64,000 bases of DNA from Cytophagales bacterium WSM2-2 (GTDB lineage: Bacteria; Bacteroidota; Bacteroidia; Cytophagales; Cyclobacteriaceae), in the NCBI GenBank assembly GCA_015472025.1, contig BNHL01000001.1:4452001-4516000 (forward strand). Reading direction: 5' to 3'. A model generated the notes under the pieces. That model had not been told where the DNA came from. It saw nothing but the letters and a program-made list of their open reading frames with translations, and searched no databases. The translations under genes were made by a program, and so were the position numbers. Below, piece by piece: positions 27,830 through 37,375 of this stretch; the stretch's first letter is position 1; every line of letters starts with the position of its first letter.

Positions 27830-28906
27830 CTATCTCTGTTGCATCCGGGCTTCATCTTCAGCAGTCCAGACGTCATATTTCTTTCTCAACTGATAGGTAG
27901 GCTTGTATCCGAAAGGGACGAGCTCAGCAACAGTAGAACTCCAGCCTAGATAACCCCTGAATTTCACATCGTGAAAATCCTCAAAATACCCATTGTCATA
28001 AACTCTTATTGGTTGCCCGTTAAATATGACGGTAGAAGACTGGTTCCCTGATGTTGAATTGGGGTAGGCGTTTTCGGGATATTCCCAATTAAAGTTTACG
28101 GAGATTCCGCCTTTATATAGGATCACTGAATCTTCCATAATTTCTTTCCTCATCAAAGACTTTCCGGTTCGTGTCAGAGTTTCGTAATAATTTCTCATCA
28201 AATCATTATGCTTTAATGAAAGTAAGAAATGTGAAATAGAACCATAGTAAGCCCGGTCCCTTTCCTTTAACCAATTGTTTTTTTGTCTGGCGGTTTCCGG
28301 TACGAGCTCTTCAAAGCGAGGAATCCCGGACATCGTCAATTCAAATAGATCCAGTTTAAACTCCTTCAATTCATAGTAGATCTTATATCCAAGCGCTTTG
28401 TTTTCAATGACAATTGGTTTCCTGGAGAATGCAACGATTTTGTTATCGACTTTGTCTACGACAATATCGTAAGGGTTAAGTATCTCGCATTTGCGTGCAT
28501 TCTGTGTTATACCCAAAAATGATTTTACAAATTGTGAGTAGTATCGATTTCGTTTTCCTTTGTGAGCCGTCACTTCAACCGCCTCCAATTCAATGGGAGC
28601 GAGCTCCAGCATGATTACATAATCAGTAATTGAATCTCCAGAAAATACCATCTTCGTTGAAAATAACTTATATCCAAGAATGGAAGCAGTAAAATCATAT
28701 TTCCCCGGTGGGATTAGAGTAAGTTCAAAATAGCCATTTTCGTTTGCCGAAACACTAATGGCTGTATTTCCCAGGTACACGTTGGCTCTATGCAAAGGCT
28801 CATTCGTTTTGGCATCAATCACTTTTCCGGCAATGGAAGAAAAATGTTGAGTAAAAGCCGTGTGAACCAGAATAGTCAATAACAATAGAAGGCATCCGCT
28901 TTTCAT
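27830..28906 (-). CDS. carboxypeptidase-regulatory-like exported protein
   Basis: A 358-residue protein with signal peptide (residues 1-19, ending AFTQ). Residues about 24-105 form a CarboxypepD_reg-like beta sandwich (IAGKVIDAKTNEPLHRANVYLGNTAIS, ENGYFELTLIPPGKYDFTASILGY), as found at the N-terminus of TonB receptors. The remaining 250 residues (LEAVEVTAHKGKRNRYYSQFVKSFLG, then mixed strands) have no plug or barrel signature. It is probably an envelope protein built from one of the common Bacteroidota beta-sandwich modules. It is monocistronic, with gaps of about 170-180 bases on both sides. Confidence 0.75.
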   Translation of the reverse strand: MKSGCLLLLLTILVHTAFTQHFSSIAGKVIDAKTNEPLHRANVYLGNTAISVSANENGYFELTLIPPGKYDFTASILGYKLFSTKMVFSGDSITDYVIMLELAPIELEAVEVTAHKGKRNRYYSQFVKSFLGITQNARKCEILNPYDIVVDKVDNKIVAFSRKPIVIENKALGYKIYYELKEFKLDLFELTMSGIPRFEELVPETARQKNNWLKERDRAYYGSISHFLLSLKHNDLMRNYYETLTRTGKSLMRKEIMEDSVILYKGGISVNFNWEYPENAYPNSTSGNQSSTVIFNGQPIRVYDNGYFEDFHDVKFRGYLGWSSTVAELVPFGYKPTYQLRKKYDVWTAEDEARMQQR

Positions 28907-29073
28907 TTTCTTGATTTTTGTAAAGTAAAATAGAAATGCGGTGTGACTGCTGGTAATAGTCTGCCAAATCCTGGTTTTAGAGTTTTCAGATGGATAATAA
29001 AGAGAGTATTCTTAATGAAGAGTGAGAAAGACTTCCTTTCTCGAAGCGATTTCAATTGACAAGGCTTCTCATC

Positions 29074-32000
29074 TCATTTTTTATCAATGACTAAAAGAAT
29101 CTCCACGTGCCGGTTAGTCTGATGAACGGATTCATCACAGTTTTTATTGTCGCGGCAATACCTGGCAAACTGCGACTCTCCAAAATACCGGGTGGCCACT
29201 CTTCCCGCATCGATACCATCACCTACAATATGCTGTGCTACAAAAAGAGCGCGTTCCTGTGACAAGCCGAAATTATACTTTTCATTTACCCGGTCATCGG
29301 TGTAGCCATTAACAATCGCGCGATAGGATGAATTCTTCACCAGCTCACTTATCACCTTATTGCGCAGCCGCTCAAGCTGGTCGGGTGGCAGCTCGAATGC
29401 ATCAAACTCAAAATTGAGAGTGACTACTTTGACAACCGAATCTATCTCTGCCAGATTTTCCTTCTTCGCGGGCAGCTTGTACTGGGAGTTAATCGCTTCC
29501 TCCAGGGACACCTTCAGGTCTTTTTTATAAGCCGAGATAAAAGCCTGGTTAACATTTATCTCCTTAAGTTTTTGACGCGCGACAAAGTAGCTGGGAGTCT
29601 CGAGGATATAGTACTTGTAAAATTTTCCCTCTTTTATGAAGTGGATCTCGTTGCTGCCGCGATAGATCTTTTTGAGCTGGGCATCGTTGAGAGTAACTTC
29701 CGAAGCAGCGATCTGTACGCGATATAAAAAGTCGCGTCCTCCGGAGAAATTGCCCGGCTGTGTATTTACAATACCGGCAGGTTTGTCCGTTTCGACATTA
29801 CTGATGGGGAGTTTATTTTTCGTAAGCGTACTTTGCTTCAATGAATCAGTTGAAAGCACTTTATTTGATGGAGTAGCTACGATTTGTTTTTCATTGCCGC
29901 CCGCGTTTACCGGATCATTTTTTAAGTCTTCGTTGACCACAGGAGCATTAACACTAACAGCAGGAGAGGAGGTCAGGTTGTTCCGGCTTTTCTGAAGAGC
30001 GATTGCTTCCGGCAGCTTCAATTTTTTTTCACCCAGGTAAGCTACAATAAAGGCAGTGCCTACACCGCTCGTATTCAGCGCATTCTTAGCTGTGGGGTAG
30101 CTCGGTGTCTGAAGGATATAATATTTAAAGTATCCATCCTCATTGAAAGAACGGATCTCACCCAGACCGGAATAGATCTTTTTTAACTGATCATCGCTCA
30201 TTTTAGTTTTTGAAGCGGCAATCTGTACACGGTACTGAATGTCCATTGTTTTGATGACCGGATTTGCATCGACCGGAACAACAGGAGTGATCTGCTTCAC
30301 ATCGCTCTGCACAAGTGATACTTGCGGCTTCGCTTCCGAAGGAGTCAGGTTTGATTCTATAACAGGTGACTTCACTGGAACAACAGGAGTGATCTGCTTC
30401 ACATCGTTCTGCACAAGCGATACTTGCGGTTTAGTTTCCGAAGGAGTCAGATTTGATTCTGTAACCGGTGACTTCACTGGAACGACAGGTGTGATCTGCT
30501 TCACATCGTTCTGCACAAGCGATACTTGTGGTTTAGTTTCCGAAGGAGTCAGATTTGATTCTATAACCGGTGACTTCACTGGAACGACAGGTGTGATCTG
30601 CTTCACATCGTTCTGCACAAGCGATACTTGTGGTTTAGTTTCCGAAGGAGTCAGATTTGATTCTATAACCGGTGACTTCACTGGAACAACAGGAGTGACC
30701 TGCTTCTCATCACTCTGCACCAGTGATACTTGCGGCTTAGGTTCCGAAGGAGTCAGGTTTGATTCTGTAACGGGTGACTTCACTGTCGGAACAACAGGAG
30801 TGACCTGCTTCTCATCGCTCTGCACCAGTGATACTTGCGGTTTAGTTTCCGAAGGAGTCAGGTTTGATTCTATAACGGGTGACTTCACTGGAACAACAGG
30901 AGTGACCTGCTTCACATTGTTCTGCACCAGTGATACTTGAGTTTTCGTTTCCTGAGGAGCCTGATTTGATTCTGTAACCGGTGCTTTTACGGTGAGCAGC
31001 TGTGGACTCGATACTGTATCCAGTTTCTCGCGAAGGTCTGCTACTTGCCGCATGTCGTCAGTGAGGCCAATGCCTCCTTTTGCAATGTAACTGAACACAA
31101 TGGTCTGATCATCGCCCACACTGGCTTCCGATTTTTGGAATTGCACTTTGCTTGTCTCGGCATCTGAGTCTTGTCTCCGGATGGGAATCAGTTGAAACGT
31201 GACGAGATCACCGGGATTGATGTGTATATCTTTTACCGGCTTGATTTTATTCTTTTGGTCATGCGCCACTTCAGATGATTTTTGAATATCAAACGTGTAA
31301 ACGTTCATCTTCGTCAGCATAGCCGCATTGATGGTTTGCGTTGTTCCTTTCAGGAAGTTGTCATACTCAACAACGAGATTAAAATTTTGCCCTGGGTAGA
31401 AATCGAATTTCAAATTATCGTGGCTGTCTCCCGAGAGTTTTATTTCTTTCTCTTTGGAGGTATGGATAAAAAGCTCCTCGTGCTGTGGTGTGGCATCGCG
31501 CTTCTTTTTCCGGGACGAAAGAAAATAAATTCTATAAATGTCATTGGCTCCAAGGCCACCTGGCCTGTTGGACGACAAATAAGCTTCATCACCGGTGCTG
31601 TTCATGCTAAATCCAAATTCGTCAGCGGACGAATTGATTGGTAGCGGCAAGTGTTCTGGTGAGTGAAGAGGCACGTGCCGGAGGTTCACTTTAAAGATGT
31701 CGAAACCTCCGAAGCTGCTGTGTCCGTTCGAAGCAAAGTACAATGTGCTGTCGTTGGCCAACACCGGGTACAGTTCATCGGCATTTGAGTTTACATGCGT
31801 TCCCAACGAAACAGGGGCTGACCAATTCTTCCCGTTGTACTGGCTGTGATACAAGTCAAATCCGCGTGTATGCTTTGAATGCTGTGCAGCGAAGTAGAGT
31901 ACAGTGCCATCGCTGCTGATCGCCGGTTGCCCCATGCTGTGCTCAAAATTTTTGAACGCAAGCTTGTTGACCTTGAGTTGCCCGGAAGATACGTTCGGCA

Positions 32001-32742
32001 GTGCAGTGGAGAATATCTTCATCGCAGTGGCCCCTCCCTTTTCTTCAGTACCGGTAAAATAAAGGATGCCCTTATTGGCTGCGAGGGCAAAACTACCTTC
32101 CGTGCGACCGGAGTTTATGGCTTCATGCAGTGGACTGACTTCTCCGAAAATGCCTTCGCTGTTGAGTGTGGATTTGTAAGCGCTAAAGTTGCCTGCAATC
32201 GTGCGATTAGAAGAAAACACGATCTTGTTGTCGTAGAAGAGAGGTGCTGAATCTGAACTCTTTGAATTAAGTGAAGTGAGATTCTCCACAACAAAAATGA
32301 TAGAGTCGATGGGGTCACCACTTTTTGCGATCTTGTTATTATAGAGCTTCACCCACTGTCTCAACTCCGCGGAGTTGCCGGTGGCATTGAGTACCGCAAT
32401 AAATTTCAGGATATGCTCTGTGCCAACATCAGGATAGATCGCAAAAGCTTTCCGGTACCATTGGCTAGCCAGACTGTTCTGGCCCATCAGGTGGTATGCA
32501 TCCGCCATTCCTAACATCGCTGATACTTCCTTCTGGTTCAGCCTTACCGCTTTGCTGTAGGTATTGATCGCAAGGGTGTAGTTCCGGTATTGACGATAGT
32601 AATCGCCTTTGATGGTGTAAATGCTTTTAGTGATTGGGAGCGAAGTTTGTGACAGCTGCGCAATGCCCTGATAACTGCAGAGAACTACGGCCAGTATAAA
32701 AAGTAAGGTTTTCACGTGGCTCGGATGAGTTTCTGTAACCAA
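29074..32742 (-). CDS. OmpA-family protein with TPR, PD40-like repeats and a seven-copy tandem repeat
   Basis: A 1222-residue protein with an N-terminal signal sequence. TPR-like helices (about 35-110) precede PD40/WD40-like repeats (about 170-400, e.g. LYFASNGHSSFGGFDIFKV). Then come seven 34-residue repeats (KSPVIESNLTPSETKPQVSL..., about residues 586-824). Two copies of a SPOR-like unit follow (YRVQIAASKTKMSDDQLKKI and YRVQIAASEVTLNDAQLKKI). The C-terminal OmpA domain has TLNFEFDAFELP, VNGYTDDRVNEKYNFGLSQERA and QTNRHVEILL for peptidoglycan binding. The layout resembles PorE/gliding-motility-associated OmpA proteins of Bacteroidota. A link to T9SS or gliding is inference. It is monocistronic. 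Confidence 0.9.
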   Translation of the reverse strand: MVTETHPSHVKTLLFILAVVLCSYQGIAQLSQTSLPITKSIYTIKGDYYRQYRNYTLAINTYSKAVRLNQKEVSAMLGMADAYHLMGQNSLASQWYRKAFAIYPDVGTEHILKFIAVLNATGNSAELRQWVKLYNNKIAKSGDPIDSIIFVVENLTSLNSKSSDSAPLFYDNKIVFSSNRTIAGNFSAYKSTLNSEGIFGEVSPLHEAINSGRTEGSFALAANKGILYFTGTEEKGGATAMKIFSTALPNVSSGQLKVNKLAFKNFEHSMGQPAISSDGTVLYFAAQHSKHTRGFDLYHSQYNGKNWSAPVSLGTHVNSNADELYPVLANDSTLYFASNGHSSFGGFDIFKVNLRHVPLHSPEHLPLPINSSADEFGFSMNSTGDEAYLSSNRPGGLGANDIYRIYFLSSRKKKRDATPQHEELFIHTSKEKEIKLSGDSHDNLKFDFYPGQNFNLVVEYDNFLKGTTQTINAAMLTKMNVYTFDIQKSSEVAHDQKNKIKPVKDIHINPGDLVTFQLIPIRRQDSDAETSKVQFQKSEASVGDDQTIVFSYIAKGGIGLTDDMRQVADLREKLDTVSSPQLLTVKAPVTESNQAPQETKTQVSLVQNNVKQVTPVVPVKSPVIESNLTPSETKPQVSLVQSDEKQVTPVVPTVKSPVTESNLTPSEPKPQVSLVQSDEKQVTPVVPVKSPVIESNLTPSETKPQVSLVQNDVKQITPVVPVKSPVIESNLTPSETKPQVSLVQNDVKQITPVVPVKSPVTESNLTPSETKPQVSLVQNDVKQITPVVPVKSPVIESNLTPSEAKPQVSLVQSDVKQITPVVPVDANPVIKTMDIQYRVQIAASKTKMSDDQLKKIYSGLGEIRSFNEDGYFKYYILQTPSYPTAKNALNTSGVGTAFIVAYLGEKKLKLPEAIALQKSRNNLTSSPAVSVNAPVVNEDLKNDPVNAGGNEKQIVATPSNKVLSTDSLKQSTLTKNKLPISNVETDKPAGIVNTQPGNFSGGRDFLYRVQIAASEVTLNDAQLKKIYRGSNEIHFIKEGKFYKYYILETPSYFVARQKLKEINVNQAFISAYKKDLKVSLEEAINSQYKLPAKKENLAEIDSVVKVVTLNFEFDAFELPPDQLERLRNKVISELVKNSSYRAIVNGYTDDRVNEKYNFGLSQERALFVAQHIVGDGIDAGRVATRYFGESQFARYCRDNKNCDESVHQTNRHVEILLVIDKK
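30271..30987 (-). repeat. seven tandem 102-base coding repeats
   Basis: Inside the OmpA-family gene, 717 bases encode seven units of 34 residues plus one extra Thr (7 x 102 + 3). Consensus begins KSPVIESNLTPSETKPQ, then VSLVQNDVKQITPVVPV. Two adjacent central copies are identical in protein sequence; outer copies diverge (KAPVTESNQAPQE at one end). The units are Pro/Thr/Val/Ser-rich, probably a flexible periplasmic or peptidoglycan-spanning linker. Confidence 0.95.
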
Positions 32743-33179
32743 TCAAAGATACACGAGATTCATGTCAGTTTCACCGTAAGGCGAAGGTAGCGTGTTCAAG
32801 AAACTCAATTTTCCTTACTCGTTCTTTACATGTAGAAAGTCGCTTTTTGTTAGCTCGTTACCGCTTTTGCCGGTGTTAATTCATTGCATCATAGCTGAAA
32901 CACGCCTTGACCACTCTTATAAGGTCTTCAACGTCAGTAATGAATAGATGCAGGATGGCCTTGAATCAAAAGGAAGGCGGACGAAAAACTGAAAAGTGTG
33001 ATAAAGGAGGCAAAGAAAAGAGTTGCTAAAGAAAATGATGTCGAGTACGCAAAAAAGCTATTGAAGAAAGGGCTTTCTGTTTCGGATACGGGCAACCTGA
33101 CGGAATGGTGAAAACCACGGTAGTTTTCAACACTCCACGTGATGGACTCAATCAATAGGAGAGACCCCTGTTAAGAGTA
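32743..33179. other. intergenic region with a nuclease remnant
   Basis: A 437-base gap between two minus-strand genes. Bases 32965-33111 encode a C-terminal fragment of an Rpn-type protein; the rest shows no clear gene. Confidence 0.5.
32965..33111 (+). pseudogene. C-terminal remnant of an Rpn/PD-(D/E)XK nuclease-like protein
   Basis: An open frame preceded by a stop (TGA 32962-32964) encodes 48 residues: KADEKLKSVIKEAKKRVAKE, then AKKLLKKGLSVSDTGNLTEW before TGA at 33109. The K-x-M/L-L-x-KGLSV-x-D/E motif is typical of the C-terminus of Rpn-family (transposase_31-like) recombination-promoting nucleases. No start codon and no nuclease core are present, so this is a leftover fragment. A chance match is possible but the motif is specific. 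Confidence 0.5.
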
Positions 33180-35816
33180 TTACTCGTACTTCAGCGTCTC
33201 TGCCGGATTTACCAGTGCAGTTTTAAACGCATGATAACTTACAGTGACCAGTGCAATTGCCAATCCTGCCAATATACTCAGTGCAAATAATTCCCAGCTG
33301 ATCGCGATCGCGAATTTGAAACTCGCCAGCCATTTGCTCATCACGTACCACGACAATGGCACGGCCAGCACAAAAGCAATCAGCGACAGCCACACGTATT
33401 GTTTATTGAGTAGGATAAAAATGGATGACATCCCGGCACCCAGTACTTTTCGTATCCCTATTTCTTTTGTTCGGTTTACTGCGTTGATGCCCGCCAATCC
33501 GAACAAACCCATGCAGGAAATCAATATTGCAAACCCGGTAGCAAGTCCGGTGATCTTCATCCAGCGTTCATAGCTTTCATATTGCTTCGCTACATCCTGA
33601 TCCAGAAAGGTGTAATCCAGCGGTTTGTCTGGGAAAAGCTCTTTCCATATACCCCGTACTTTGTCAACGGAAGCCGGAACATTTCCAGCTTCTACACGAA
33701 CCAATATCTTGGTGTGGTAACCAAAAAATTTGTCCATCGTGAGGAACAAAGGTTCTATGTTTTGCTCGAGCGAGAGAAAATGATAGTCTTTCACTACTCC
33801 AATTACCTGGGGGCCGAGGCCAACAGTATCTCCATTCCAATTGAGATGTTCGCTCAACGGATCAGTCCACTTCATGTCTTTCACCAACGCTTCGTTTACG
33901 ATGACCGCAGACGAATCTGAAAATATTGTGGGATCGAAATTTCTTCCTTGCACAAGCCGGATGCCGAGTGTAGAGAGATAATCCGGATCAACAGAATAAA
34001 CATAGGCCGACCTGTCTTCGTCTTTGATTTTATAAAAAAGCCTCCCTGCACCCTGGCTAAAAGATGAACCGGCACCGGCAACAGAAACGATTCCGCTCTC
34101 GCCCTGCGCGCGTGTTCTGAAACGTTCCACGGCTTTATTGGCTTTCTCATTCCACCCGGTTTGCGTAGGGATGACGAGCGTCTGATCTTTATTGTAGCCC
34201 AGGTCTTTCGTGGCCACAAATTTCATCTGACGATACATAATCACAGAACAAATAATAAGACTTGCTGAGAAAAAGAATTGCAATGCCACCAGCGGCTTGG
34301 TGAAGCCTGCCTGAAGTTGAGAAGTAAAATGTCCTTTCAAAACCAGGGCGGGTTGAAATCGCGAAAGAAAAACGGACGGATAACTTCCTGCTAAAAAGCC
34401 AACAACGAAAGTAATTGCCAGCCCGATGCTCAACAACTCAAACCAATCTTTCCAGGCAATTACAATTGTTTTTTGGGTAAACTGGTTGAATGAGGGAAGA
34501 AAGAGAACGACAAACATGACTCCAATAAACATAGAGATGCACGCTAACAGCAAAGATTCAAACCCAAACTGATACATGAGTTGTTTACGACTCGCGCCTG
34601 TTACCTTTCGTACGCCCACTTCTTTCCTTCGCGATGCAGACGTAGTGAGTGCCAACGAAATATAGTTGATGCAGGCAATCACCAGGATCAACAAAGCAAT
34701 GCCTCCAAGGATGTAAGCATATTGCGGATCGCTTACCTTGTGCCAGCCCACTGATTTCATTAAATGCATTTTGGTGAGCGGGGTGAATACAAGTTTGAGA
34801 TTGCCCACGTATTTTGGAGCAACTTTGTTGAGGTTCGCCTGGAATTGAGCAGAGTCAGCATTCTCCAGGAGTTGAACAAAGCAATGGGTGCCGAATGCGC
34901 TCCAATCCGCCATTTGTCTTTCGTACGATGGAATGCTCTCTTCCGGCACTAAAATTTGAAAATCAAGACTTGAATTGGCAGGAGGTGTCTCAATTATTCC
35001 CGCAACGGTAAAAAGTCTTTCGCCTCCATCGTCAATGGAGATGGTTTTTCCGATGGCATCCTCTTTTCCGAAATACTTTTCTGCAATCTCAGGCGTGATC
35101 ACCACGTCAAGTTTATTTTCGAAAAGCTTTTCTGCATTACCGGCTAACAGCTTAAAAGAAAACATTTTGAAAAAATCACCATCAACGAATGCGATCTTCT
35201 CGGAAAAGATTTTGTCATGGTATCGCAATACTACTTTTCTGCCACTATTGAAACGGGTTGCATATTTTATCTCAGGCAATTCATCTTTGAGGGCGTTTCG
35301 AAGACCAAATTGAAGAGCGGCATCGCGCTTGTAGGGGATACTTGAGCCTTGCAGCTCTTTACCATATCGTTTAGCCTCCATTCGATAAATCCGACTTTTG
35401 TTCGAATGAAACTGATCAAAGCTTTTCTCATCCCGGATGAAGAGATAAATCAGCATGCAAAACGCAATGCCAATACTCAAACCGAAGGCATTGATGAACG
35501 AATACATTTTGCGCTTGAGTATGTTGCGCGAGGCTACTTTAAAATAGTTACTGATCATAACAGTTTGATTTGTTGAATAGCTTGAATACGGATGATTTGC
35601 GGATTTCTGTTTTCGTTTTCTGATGGCATAGGAAAACACGAGTGATAACACTTGCAAACAATAGTTGAATCTAGCCCTGGTGACACTCATTCGGCCCAGG
35701 TTGGCATAAAACAATTCATCTATGTCACCATGCAGGTCTTCAATAGCAGCGTTGTCGCAATACCACTCAAAGAACTTCTCAGCAAAAGCGGGCGGTTTGA
35801 TATTCTGTTTTTTCAT
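33180..35816 (-). CDS. ABC transporter permease with permease-prefix domain
   Basis: An 878-residue MacB/FtsX-type permease from ATG 35816, which overlaps the PadR stop by the ATGA arrangement. Residues about 1-85 form a permease prefix domain (FFEWYCDNAAIEDLHGDIDELF). Two copies of MacB-like periplasmic domain plus FtsX helices follow: first helix SFINAFGLSIGIAFCMLIYLFI, then NYISLALTTSASRRKEVGVRKVTGA, later TGLATGFAILISCMGLFGLAGI with KEIGIRKVLGA. These proteins use an ATPase encoded elsewhere and export peptides or lipids, or drive signalling. Transcription and translation are coupled to the PadR regulator. Confidence 0.92.
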   Translation of the reverse strand: MKKQNIKPPAFAEKFFEWYCDNAAIEDLHGDIDELFYANLGRMSVTRARFNYCLQVLSLVFSYAIRKRKQKSANHPYSSYSTNQTVMISNYFKVASRNILKRKMYSFINAFGLSIGIAFCMLIYLFIRDEKSFDQFHSNKSRIYRMEAKRYGKELQGSSIPYKRDAALQFGLRNALKDELPEIKYATRFNSGRKVVLRYHDKIFSEKIAFVDGDFFKMFSFKLLAGNAEKLFENKLDVVITPEIAEKYFGKEDAIGKTISIDDGGERLFTVAGIIETPPANSSLDFQILVPEESIPSYERQMADWSAFGTHCFVQLLENADSAQFQANLNKVAPKYVGNLKLVFTPLTKMHLMKSVGWHKVSDPQYAYILGGIALLILVIACINYISLALTTSASRRKEVGVRKVTGASRKQLMYQFGFESLLLACISMFIGVMFVVLFLPSFNQFTQKTIVIAWKDWFELLSIGLAITFVVGFLAGSYPSVFLSRFQPALVLKGHFTSQLQAGFTKPLVALQFFFSASLIICSVIMYRQMKFVATKDLGYNKDQTLVIPTQTGWNEKANKAVERFRTRAQGESGIVSVAGAGSSFSQGAGRLFYKIKDEDRSAYVYSVDPDYLSTLGIRLVQGRNFDPTIFSDSSAVIVNEALVKDMKWTDPLSEHLNWNGDTVGLGPQVIGVVKDYHFLSLEQNIEPLFLTMDKFFGYHTKILVRVEAGNVPASVDKVRGIWKELFPDKPLDYTFLDQDVAKQYESYERWMKITGLATGFAILISCMGLFGLAGINAVNRTKEIGIRKVLGAGMSSIFILLNKQYVWLSLIAFVLAVPLSWYVMSKWLASFKFAIAISWELFALSILAGLAIALVTVSYHAFKTALVNPAETLKYE

Positions 35817-36142
35817 TTGGCCAGGGAAAGTGCCGTTCTGGAAAGTTTCCAAAGTTCATCTCTCAAATCCTTGACATGGTGGAGACTCACTTTGCCTTGA
35901 TGCGTTACCTCAAAGAAACGTTTTCTTCTTCCGCCTCTTTCCTGGGTAGGTTCTCCAAGCCAGGATTTTATTAATCCTTTCTCCTCCAATCGTGTAATGG
36001 TTGAATGCAGTGCGCCAATACTAATACTGCGCTCACTTCTGTTTTCGATATTCTCTTTAATAGAGACACCGTATGCGTCTTCGCCCAGGCTGGCAATGGT
36101 TAATAATACAAGTTCTTCAAATTCGCCAATGTATCCTTTCAT
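35813..36142 (-). CDS. PadR-family transcription regulator
   Basis: A 109-residue PadR-type repressor. A winged helix (FEELVLLTIASLGEDAYGVSIKENIE, LHSTITRLEEKGLIKSW, GRRKRFFEVTHQGK) is followed by a short C-terminal dimer helix. The final TGA shares bases with the permease start ATG (ATGA at 35813-35816), so the two are translationally coupled. This pair is common in Bacteroidota, where PadR controls its own permease operon. The effector is unknown. Confidence 0.9.
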   Translation of the reverse strand: MKGYIGEFEELVLLTIASLGEDAYGVSIKENIENRSERSISIGALHSTITRLEEKGLIKSWLGEPTQERGGRRKRFFEVTHQGKVSLHHVKDLRDELWKLSRTALSLAK

Positions 36143-36472
36143 AGAGGTTGATCTTTAAAAGAGGAAGGCCAAATATATCAATATGTTTCTATTATTGAGA
36201 AGATATTAAGTAAAAAAATGATTACGGGTTTACACGGTAGGGGGGATACTGGATTTTGAGTGCTAAAGCCGTCTTCATTTTCGTCAGCGTGGATCGGGAA
36301 GGGATTCAATCGCCTCCGTATAAATGTATGTTTAGATTAAGCTTTCTTTAGCTATTTTGTTTCAGTGAAAATCGTTTTCGTGCTTTGCCGAACCATAGTA
36401 AGAGATGATGGAACAAAGTACAGGACACATGACGACATTGACTACTCACTATAAACACTTAAAACACACAAC
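36143..36472. other. intergenic region between divergent genes
   Basis: This 330-base gap separates padR-permease (minus) from the YCII gene (plus). Near padR the sequence AAATATATCAATATG is A+T-rich and partly palindromic, a possible PadR site. Nothing else distinct was seen. Confidence 0.3.
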
Positions 36473-36856
36473 ATGAAAGAATTTATGTTTTACATCCGAA
36501 ACGAAAAGGACGCAAAGAAATCGTTGACAGAAGACCAGCATCTTGCATTTATCAAGCAATGTGAAGTTTACATTGGAAAACTTAAAAGTGAAAACAAATT
36601 AATTGCGGCACAACCAATTGTTCGTGAAGGTGTGGTCCTTAAAAAAACCGACAATGGCTGGACTGAAAAAGACATAGCGGCAGACAAGGAAACGCAAGTT
36701 GGCTACTATCATATTTTAGCTGCCGACCTTAACGAAGCAATCAAAATTGCAAAAGACAACCCGGAGTTTGCTTATGTTCCCTCTGCGACAATTGAGGTAA
36801 GGCCTATTAAGACTAAAGAGGTTGAAACGGGTTTTGTTTATCCGACAAAAAAGTAG
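36473..36856 (+). CDS. YCII-related (DGPF-type) domain protein
   Basis: A 127-residue protein of the YCII-related ferredoxin-like superfamily. It begins MKEFMFYIRNEKDAKKSL, has VYIGKLKSENKLIAAQPIV in the middle, and contains VGYYHILAADLNEAIKIAKD near the end. The family includes small proteins of unknown or peroxide-related function, often encoded next to ECF sigma factors; none is adjacent here. The DGPF motif is not exact. Confidence 0.8.
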   Translation: MKEFMFYIRNEKDAKKSLTEDQHLAFIKQCEVYIGKLKSENKLIAAQPIVREGVVLKKTDNGWTEKDIAADKETQVGYYHILAADLNEAIKIAKDNPEFAYVPSATIEVRPIKTKEVETGFVYPTKK

Positions 36857-36912
36857 AACTCTTTCTCAGCAGAAAACCGGCAAGGGTGCTGGGCTCGTTG
36901 GCCAATGCTCTA

Positions 36913-37152
36913 TTAATTGTTGTGAGGTAAGCTATCGAAAGCTTTCCGTCTTTCATCCAGCCATGCGTTGGCTGTTTCAGGTGAGGTCATTCTTGTGCGC
37001 ATTTCATTCATTGCTTCGATATGGGCGGCATCACCGTTTCCTACTAATTCGCGTGCATGTTTACTGACCATCATTGCAATCTCATCGAATGTATTTGCGC
37101 TAAAGGTTTGCTCACAAGCTCCGCCCAACTGTTTGCACGACATAGTTTTCAT
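36913..37152 (-). CDS. DUF1059 small protein
   Basis: A 79-residue protein matching the DUF1059 pattern. It starts MKTMSCKQLGGACEQTFSAN, with two conserved cysteines, followed by FDEIAMMVSKHARELVGN, and ends in a helical region with MNEMRTRMTSPETANAWLDE. The function of DUF1059 is unknown; the paired cysteines suggest metal binding or redox. It is convergent with the YCII gene, with 56 bases between stops. Confidence 0.85.
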   Translation of the reverse strand: MKTMSCKQLGGACEQTFSANTFDEIAMMVSKHARELVGNGDAAHIEAMNEMRTRMTSPETANAWLDERRKAFDSLPHNN

Positions 37153-37261
37153 ATCACCCCTGGTTTAGCGATAAAGATATAAAAAGATGAGTGGAGTATT
37201 TCGCTTTCATCTGTGTGAGTGAATCAACAACCCAATCTTTAAAAATCCGTATATTTAATTC

Positions 37262-37375
37262 ATGGTAGAGAGATTATTTAGAGGTTTTATAGCTGGCCTA
37301 AAAGGCGAGCTTTTGACCTGGGTCATTTTACTGGTTCTTGCCGGAATCATCTACATCATAACGAGCCTTCGTTAA
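37262..37375 (+). CDS. 37-residue single-helix membrane peptide
   Basis: ATG at 37262 opens a 37-residue frame: a basic amphipathic start (MVERLFRGFIAGLKGE) followed by one hydrophobic helix (LTWVILLVLAGIIYII) and a short basic tail (TSLR). The clear membrane-anchor pattern and positive N-terminus make a real small protein plausible. No family was recognised. It lies alone between DUF1059 and the DUF1624-type gene. Confidence 0.5.
   Translation: MVERLFRGFIAGLKGELLTWVILLVLAGIIYIITSLR

Noticed and set aside
30239-30940. Long plus-strand open frame of repeated CFTSFCTSDTCG-like units
   Set aside because: It is the antisense shadow of the seven in-frame repeats of the OmpA-family gene; low-complexity antisense frames stay open by chance.
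30271-30987. Regular 102-base repeats as a CRISPR array
   Set aside because: No spacers: units are contiguous, in frame and protein-coding.
33896-34219. Minus-strand frame inside the ABC permease
   Set aside because: Wrong frame of a long conserved gene.
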